This document shows, one piece after another, positions 34,894-64,000 of a DNA stretch of 64,000 nucleotides. Source of the stretch: Pardosa pseudoannulata (taxonomy: Eukaryota; Arthropoda; Arachnida; Araneae; Lycosidae); assembly GCA_032207245.1 (NCBI GenBank), contig CM063502.1, positions 142,127,771 through 142,191,770 of the forward strand, in the 5' to 3' direction. Both the position numbers and the translations under genes were made by a program. The notes under the pieces were generated by a model. That model saw nothing but the letters and a program-made list of their open reading frames with translations. It was not told the origin of the DNA and ran no database searches. The first letter of the stretch is position 1. Each line of letters starts with the position of its first letter.

Positions 34894-35200
34894 GGTCCCT
34901 TTTAACGATCTCACGAGAACATCTAGAATTATGTGTGTGGCTATTTTCCCGATCCTCCTCGCCATGCGTGTTTGTCAATTCAGTTGTTGTTTACTTTTTT
35001 AATAGACAGCTCAATAGACAAACATTTCCCGCGCGTTCGCTAGATTCGCGCTTCGGTGACCTCGGAATTAATCACGAGCGACCTGTTTCTTGTCCAAGAC
35101 GGGCGTGTTTTTGTCGAAGACGGATCTAATACGATACTCTGCTTCTTAGCTTATCAAATAGTGTCTTTTTTTCTTTAAGTAAATAAAGGATTTTTGCTAA
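34894..35200 (+). other. GC-rich island with acceptor-like start and AATAAA
   Basis: TATATTTTACAG precedes 34894. The stretch 35020-35150 is unusually GC-rich (GCGCGTTCGC, GATTCGCGCTTCGG), a 64-codon frame ends at 35129, and AATAAA lies near 35182. It could be a terminal exon of a non-coding or unknown gene, or a transposon remnant. No protein family was recognised. Confidence 0.25.
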
Positions 35201-35744
35201 ATATAGCCCCGGCAAATTAAAGATGTTTGTGTGCGTGCTTGAGTCCATATAGCTATGCTTTAAATTAGATAAATACATAAAAATCCATTTGAATGTTTTT
35301 GAGGTTATGAAATTGATATATAAAAACGTAAACAGTTGTTGTTCAAATTATAACGCATGTTTAATTAAAAATTTTATGAAAAAAGACTATCAATTTTCGA
35401 TTTTATCTTGAAATATTAAGTTTATGCTTGAATATTACTTCATTGTGAAGATCCTACAAAACAGGGGCTTAAAAACGGTAAAAGTAAAATTTTGCGTTGA
35501 AGTAAAATGTGCCGTTTAATTCGTATGAAAAGTTACACTTATAAGTTACATTAGAAGAGTCACCATAAGTGCAAAACATTGCTAATATGAATTAAAATAA
35601 CTTGTTTCATTGAAGTGCCAGTAACCAGAGAAATTATATATTTCACTTTTTAAAAGAAAATCTTAACTTTTTCATTAAATTCTATAAATATTATGGAATT
35701 TTAAAAGAGCCGATTTATGAATAAATCTTGTATTTTAGCTATGT

Positions 35745-36840
35745 AAAGAAAGAATGGCTTTGCTTTGTAAATGAATGGAAAAATTCATTTGGTGTTTAAA
35801 ATTATCGTTATATAGATTCATACGAAATATAAATTAAGTAATAAGTAATAAATAAAATTCTTTTTTATTCGTTTCATTTATATTCTTACTGTACGCAGTA
35901 TTAAGACAATTGGATAGACTCACAAAAAGCGATAACTTAATTCCTGTGTCAGCTATAGACTTCTAATAAATTATTCACTCTTTTTAATTCCTCTAAATAA
36001 TATGAAATTTCAAATTATTTAAACTATCAATAATTTAAAATAAACATTTCTTTTAGAAGTAAATCACAACTGTTTTTATTCGCTTCATTTATAGTTTTAT
36101 TGTAAGCAGTATCAAAACAATCAGATAGACTCAAAGCGATAATTTAATTCGTATGCCAGCTATAGACTTGTAATAGACTATTCACTCTTGTTAAATTCTC
36201 TAAATTATATAAAATTTCAAATTATTTAAAGTATCAATAATTTGACAGTTATCTATCAAAAAGTGGTTCAATACCTTTACTTTGTAAATGAATAAAAAAC
36301 TTAATTTACTATTTAAAAAAGTTTTCATTATATTAAAATGTATAAGATATAAATCAAGAAATAAACATTTCATTAGAAATAAATCACAATTATCATTATT
36401 CATTTCATTTTAAAACTACGTAATGACAATCAGATAGACTTCTAAAAGTGAAACTGCAGTTCCTATGACAGATGAAGACTTGTACAAAATTATTTATTGT
36501 TGTTAAATTCTCTAAATAATATGGAATATCAAATTATTTCAACTATCAATAATTTGAACTTATTAATTATTGTAGTCATCTAACAAAAACAGCTTCGATG
36601 TTCCTACTTTGTAAATAAATAAAATATTCCATTTAGATTTTAAAAATGTGTTCGTTATATAAACATAGAAAATACAAATCAAGAAATAAACGTTTAAGAA
36701 GTAATTAATTTTTTTTATTCGTTTAATATATAGTTTTAGTGTACGTAGTATTATGACAATCATAAAGCCCAGCAAAATACAAGATAATAATAATTCATAT
36801 GACAATTAGTGAGCTGTACTAAACTATCCATTGTTCGAAA
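35745..36840. repeat. Degenerate tandem array, about 320-bp unit
   Basis: TTCGTTTCATTTATA-like motifs recur near 35868, 36078, 36398 and 36718; ACTTTGTAAATGAATAA-like motifs near 35765, 36278 and 36604; AACTATCAATAATTTGA near 36025, 36225 and 36540. The second spacing is about 110 bp shorter, so one unit is deleted. Minus-strand open frames here are by-products. Confidence 0.75.
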
Positions 36841-37260
36841 TCATAGGATACACAAGGCGGGATGAGATCCAAACAGTAAAATATTCCGAAATAGTTCTTA
36901 ATGGGTGATTTAAATCAGGTCTAAAGGAAAGCATTATTTCCGGATCTGATACAGATCGTTTATCTTGTTTATTTGACCTTAAATATTAATGGATTGATCC
37001 AGATGGGATAATTGGAGAAAACAAGGTTACTTCAAATTACATGAAAAAATTATGACATGACCCTGAACTTGACAGGGATAGTACTTTTTTCTAGGCACTT
37101 ATCCTGAAGACATTAGCCTCTGCATTTTCGGATTATTGATGGTTGTCCTGTTTAGAAGAATTTAATTGTGAAACTGCTAAGCCGTTACAAGCAAAAGACA
37201 ATCCAGATATATAAATTGAAACCCAGAGTAAAATAAAGGAATCTCATATTTTACTTATCA

Positions 37261-37467
37261 TAAGCTAAAGTATTGAATACAGCTAAGCTAAAGTATTGAG
37301 TATAGTTAAGATAAAGTATTGAATATAGCTATGTTTAAGTATTGAGTAAAGTTAAGCTGAAGTATTGAGTATAGCTAAAGTATTGAGTATAGCTAAGCTA
37401 AAGTATTGAGTATAGCTAAGCTAAATTATTGAGTATAGCTAAGCTAAAGTATTGAGTATAGCTAACA
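37261..37467. repeat. Minisatellite, 23-bp unit, about nine copies
   Basis: Repeats of GCTAAAGTATTGAGTATA with a TA(A) spacer run head to tail; the later units are nearly exact with a 23-bp period and one shortened unit of about 18 bp. Confidence 0.92.
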
Positions 37468-37572
37468 ATAACAAATAAAAAACATTGAAGGATGCAAAAA
37501 TTCAGAAATTATACGTTAAAGCTATCTAAAAATAACTATCAAAATGTATATTTTCCCCCCTTTTATTACATA

Positions 37573-38413
<841 letters not shown>

Positions 38414-38908
38414 CATAGTTACAATTAAGTTTTTTTCTAAAAAATCATGTCTTCAATGCCTCATTTCTTACGTATTTAAATGAAATTTCTCTGCAAACAA
38501 AACTGATTAAGAATAAACACGTTTCGAAACAGTTTAGTTTCATATCAATTAATTATTAATATCATGTGTTGATATGCCAAACGTAAATGTTTCTTTAAAG
38601 CAGGTAAATATTTAAATTAGAGATAAAATATTTACTCACATTGATTTAAAATTTGGCATAGTTATGATAACAAAACTCTTAGATCACATACTTTGAAGTT
38701 CATCTATATCGTTTTAACTTATTTGGATTATTGTTAGACTTTTGTTTAATGAAGGTTCTTCAGATAAAAAATTTAAACAAGACTGTTTTAAGAAGTTTTC
38801 TGTTGCAAATTAATTGATAAAACTAGAACTTTCCATAGTTATTAAAGAGAATATTTTCAGACAGTATTTTTGTAATATGTTTATAAAAATTGTTTTGTTT
38901 TTATTCAT

Positions 38909-39009
<101 letters not shown>

Positions 39010-40123
39010 CTTAATATCACGTCTACATAATTAAAATACTGTAGTCATTATCGTATTATCATTATTATTAATTGTAGTAGCCGAGTATATTAATGCAAAC
39101 TTACAAAAACATCTTTTATTTAGAACACCAGATAACACACAAATCCCCGTAAGGAAAAGGAACACAAACACAGAAAATATTTGATGATATATTACATGGC
39201 ATACTCAAAAAAAAATCCTCGAAATCTGTGTGCTAGGCCTTTTTGTTATTTACTGGAAGGGGCGTGGCTCTAGGAATGATGTGATTCCGGTAACCAATCA
39301 CTTCACTTTAAATACTGCTAATTTATTCTATAAGTTATAGTAAGTCACAATGAGCTAGAAAAATTAATCCAACGGGGCTGAGATTCTAAATTCAAATGTG
39401 CCAGGAAATGAGCATTCGCAGCCATATTTAAGAAAAATGTATTTTAGAATTTTATTATTACAAATATATATATGATGTGTATGTATGCGTGTCAGTCATA
39501 TGTATAAATACAACAAATGTATTCAGTCACACCATCCATGCATACATCTAATGATTACGGACATGTATTTAAATAATTTGTATATTATAATTATGAAAAT
39601 CGTTTCAGTTTATTTCATTATGTTTAATCATTTCTTTTTGGGAATACTGTTTGAAATACTTTGTGTCTCTAAATTTTTAATTATATAAACTTATTTTATA
39701 TATTTTTCATCTTTCGTTTTTCCATAGATAAAAATTAATAATCTGGATTATGCTCCCCTTCTTAGGTTTTGATTCCAGAGCGCCTGTAAAACCACTACAA
39801 TTTTCCAATTATGTAAATATATTTAAGAGGTGATAAAATCGTATTAAGAAGTTTGTTAGATACTATAGTTGGCAAATTAAGAAATAGATTATTGAAGATT
39901 TAAGACTTAAAATTCTTTGTAATTTAATCTTCTTAAAATTTGAAACATTTATCCATTTTTTAGTCAATAATAATCTTAATAGCAAGTTTATTATATGATT
40001 TTTTGTTTAAGGCTTGTATTTTTCTATATTTTGTGTGTTTATTTAGGAATATGTGTGTAAATTTTTACTCCACTAAAATCTATACAGTTAGGTAATCAGA
40101 AATAAGTCTCTATTTATAAAGTG

Positions 40124-40181
40124 TTACCCTTCGTGTTGCTAAATGTAGGCCGTGGCGCTCCAAACCAATCAAACCGAACCT
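40124..40181 (+). mobile_element. 5'-truncated SINE copy (about 58 bp)
   Basis: Only the 3' end of the SINE is present, from TTACCCTTCGTGTTGC to the CCAATCAAACCGAACC tail. Flanks TTTATAAAGTG and TTTATAAAATG differ by one base and look like a target-site duplication. Confidence 0.75.
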
Positions 40182-41129
40182 TTTATAAAATGAATGTCTA
40201 AGTAAATGAACATATTTTACTTAAAATTGAATTTACCTATCAAAATTGAATCTATTACAGTACCGAAAACAAAAAGAAAGTTTTCCCAGCAATGATTACA
40301 TTTTTTAAAATTTACTTTCTAAATTTCAACTTTGTGTAAATATGACTAAAGCAATCTTATCTAAAGTAGTCTCTTATCTAAAAGTAGTAATTAATAACGT
40401 CTACATCAGCATCATATTATCTCATTTTGTGTTTAAATCTTATGTAAATAATTTTCGATTTCAATATGAAACTACTGACTGGTTCGTTATAAGATACTAC
40501 TTTCACGTTTCAAGTTACTAAATTAAAATATATTGATAATTGATTTAAAATTATTTTCTAATAATCAATAAATAGCCATGATAATTAAAAGATTTTAACT
40601 TAATACACGAGTATAAAATATCATTGTCTGCAAAGATATGTATTAACGAAATGTTTGCAATGACTTGTATTTATTCATTGAGGAAAATGGGCTTTATATC
40701 TGATATCTCTGATAAAGATCTGAATTTTTATATCTTTATAGCTGATCTTTATATCTGTATTCTTTATATCTGAACTATCTAATGCCCTACATGGTGCACT
40801 AATAGCTGGAATTTCCAGGAATTTAATAGCGAGGTCACACTTATACTAATTTTGCCTCGACCAGCTACGCTACAGAGTCTGTTAATATAAATTTTAAAAT
40901 ATTAAGTAGGTTTTGAACATGGCAACCAGAAAATCCAAATTCTGCTGTAATAAAAAGCAGATTGTTTTATTTTATTCTAATACAATAAACTGAAGGTAGG
41001 TATCGAATGCAGGCTATCGAAATGGAAAAAATAGAACAAGTTGTACTTATATCATACCATCTAGCTTAAAAGGGTTGAAAACTTAATTGCCTTTTGAAAA
41101 ATTAAATGCCCACTTGAAAATCTATATGC

Positions 41130-41168
41130 TACACCAATTGTGCGTACGCCCCACTTTGAGAAGCGCTG
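41130..41168 (-). mobile_element. hAT-like terminus
   Basis: The minus strand reads CAGCGCTTCTCAAAGTGGGG followed by CGTACGCAC, close to the common CAGTGCTTCTCAAA end of hAT elements. The other terminus and an 8-bp duplication were not found, so this is at most a truncated copy. Confidence 0.35.
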
Positions 41169-41831
41169 GGTTAGATATAAGTGTCCATTTGGTTGAGACA
41201 CTTCCCATGAACTGTTTTCAAGTTTTTACTTTCAGCATTAACTGTATTAAAAGTATAATTAAGTTAAATGTATAATATTGATAAAAAATTTCGGAACTGT
41301 TAGACAAATTTAATTTTTAACAAATTTTTTTTAATTTCTAATCATGAAAAATGCTTCTCGTTATACCTGAAATTTGCCCGAGAATTATTTTTTATAATAT
41401 TTTTTATAAATAGGTTAATTACTTCTAAAAAATTAATGAAACTATCATACTAAAATTTAGTCAAAAAATTTACATCTGATTAATTACTTCTACCTGATCG
41501 TACTATAAAAAGGATAAAGAAGTTCTATAAAGATTAGAACTTTGGTTGAAATTTCAACCAAGGGTTGAAAGTATTGGTGGTATATTCTTATAATGGTAGT
41601 TTATTCTATAACTCTTTTACAGTACAATCAATATAACAGTAGGGCTGAATGATAAAAGTCTGAAGGCAAGTATCTACTGCATTTAAATAAACAATCCAAA
41701 ACTACAAATTGAAAGATATCAAATTAAGATATTTAAAATATTTAAATAAGTCCCCATTAGATGTGAAATTAAAAATGTTTAGCTTTTATCCAACAATAGT
41801 TTCATTGAAAATATTCTAAATATTTTAGGAA

Positions 41832-62489
<20,658 letters not shown>

Positions 62490-62885
62490 TAGTGTTTACT
62501 TATATATGTTTTCAGAATTGCTAACTGAACCCAAAATGTATTTTCTCATTGAATAAGTGCCTAATGAAAGCCCGATGTTTGTCGATTGGTTTCACATCAT
62601 TGGATATGAAGAGTAAGAACATTTCTTTTTAACAGGATGTAATTCATTGAAATCATCTGTTACACACTACACAACTTGTAAGCTACTAAATGAAATATTG
62701 CTTGTTATTTTATTCTCAGTATAGATTTTAGTTTACGTATAAATTGAGACATCAATCCACAAGTACGTAAACGTTTTGTAAAGCATTCTTTCAACTTCAT
62801 GCATGGCATTTCACACTATTTATATATAAGTGTTTGTGCAAATCTGTATTGTATCTTTTTTTTAAATAAATACTATCAAATTATT
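62490..62885 (+). promoter_or_regulatory. 3' UTR with polyadenylation signal of the CUB gene
   Basis: After the stop codon the sequence is non-coding. A canonical AATAAA at 62865-62870 is followed within 15-40 bases by a GT-rich stretch, as expected for cleavage near 62885. A second AATAAA near 63342 could serve a longer form. Confidence 0.6.
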
Positions 62886-62889
62886 GTTA

Positions 62890-64000
62890 CAAATGTCTTG
62901 TAATGTGTTTTCTTTTTTTAATATAATGAAGCATTTAAAGCCTGTTAGTTTATGATTCCTTTTACAATGAAGAATTTACAAATTTCTTGTGTGACAGTGA
63001 AAACTTTTCAGCCAATTTACTTTAGTTAAAGTTAACTTGTGATAAGGCTTTTAATCGGTTGAATTTTTTTTACTATCATTCGAGAGATCTGCGTATTCTT
63101 GAACCCTAAACTAAATGCTCTGCTTTTTCAACATGCACATGTTGACGGTCGATAAAGTCTTTAAATTTGCTACTTTCGTTGAGAAATAATGAAAAGTTTT
63201 CATATTCATATTCAATTTTTCATAGAGTGCTCCATTGCAAATTTTGAGAAAAAAAGCAATGCTTCTTGCAATATTGTCTCGTACAACACTAAAATTGTTT
63301 GAAAGTCTTTTGTATTTCTCTGTCCCTCCCCTTCCTATTGAAATAAAGCTGAGTTTGTGCTATTTTGAAGTTTAAATTTCAGTTTTACCGTTGATTTTAT
63401 GCACTATTTAATTTCTTTCATAAGTTCAGTTGTATAAAGTTTAATAACACTGAGTGCTTTGGAGACATATTATCCCCCGCACTAAAACAATATTATTTAG
63501 GATTGGAAATCACAGTAATGTTTTCTTTCAGTAGAAGACATTAAACTAAGAACAATGGTACATTTTTAAAGCCCATGCGACCATTTTCAGACGAACATGT
63601 TGGACTAGCTTTTCACACAATTAACGCATAATAACAACGGCGTAGCAAACGAGAAAATTATATTTCAGATTTGAAATTCAACCAATCATTTCTTTTGAAT
63701 GATGCATCGAAAGAACACCAGTACAGGTACACCAATAGTGCAACAACAGTACAATGCTGCCATTCTCTGGTGAGCAAGCATTTTGAAAACACAGATGAAG
63801 CATCTTTCTTAACACATTTCATAAAGTTACCTCTTGGTATGTGAAAAACAAATGTTTTGTATCATTTAATATCGAATTTATTTCTAATTTTACAGAACAA
63901 TATTTTTAGTATTCTGTTAGTTTTTTATATAACTCCAATTTTGTTAGTTGATTGTTGAACTTATAATTCTTTAACTAGTATAATTCTTTTAACTATAAGA
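62890..64000. other. Downstream flank of the CUB gene
   Basis: No coding pattern was seen; a second AATAAA near 63342 is the only notable site. Confidence 0.5.

Noticed and set aside
37261..37467. CRISPR-like array
   Set aside because: The repeats are contiguous without unique spacers and the genome is eukaryotic; it is a minisatellite.

Overview
The window is AT-rich eukaryotic DNA, almost all non-coding, and carries one split protein-coding gene that I can assemble with confidence. Long (AT)n microsatellites, a tRNA-derived SINE family, Tc1-like, pogo/Tigger-like and piggyBac-like DNA transposon remnants, and a secreted clip-like/CUB protein of a kind typical of arthropods point to an arthropod genome. 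A spider is the most likely source; this is inferred from the style of the Tc1 remnant and SINE, since no search could be run.

Layout. 1-41.8 kb: no recognisable protein-coding gene. It holds decayed tandem arrays (5.46-6.07, 12.54-13.29, 33.99-34.54, 35.75-36.84 and 37.26-37.47 kb), a 877-bp Tigger-like transposon (6.56-7.43 kb), a 216-bp piggyBac-type MITE inside one unit of a tandem array (12.58-12.79 kb), and several tRNA-derived SINE copies on both strands. It also holds an unclassified dispersed repeat, and at 19.8-21.75 kb a run of (AT)n tracts separated by a DUF4817-coding transposon piece and a solo-LTR-like element. Moderately GC-rich islands near 11.7-12.0, 20.05-20.35, 31.5-32.0, 33.77-33.93 and 34.9-35.2 kb are unassigned.

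41.8-62.9 kb: one + strand gene of six coding exons (41832-41952, 45101-45256, 47763-48038, 54584-54703, 58816-59175, 62392-62489). Every intron is phase 1, and the joined frame gives a 376-residue secreted protein: signal peptide, six-cysteine clip-like module and two CUB domains. The 120-bp exon at 54584 is easily missed; it completes the first CUB domain and restores the junction on both sides. The introns carry a deleted Tc1-like element, the second LTR-like element inside (AT)n, SINE copies with clear target-site duplications, a LINE fragment and other repeats.

The most unusual local structure is in the last intron. The 3' part of exon 5 plus about 350 bp of following intron has been tandemly copied twice. 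One exon copy is open but joins out of frame, the other is broken, and the last unit is interrupted by a retroposon-like insertion whose empty site is preserved in the neighbouring units. 62.9-64 kb shows no further gene.
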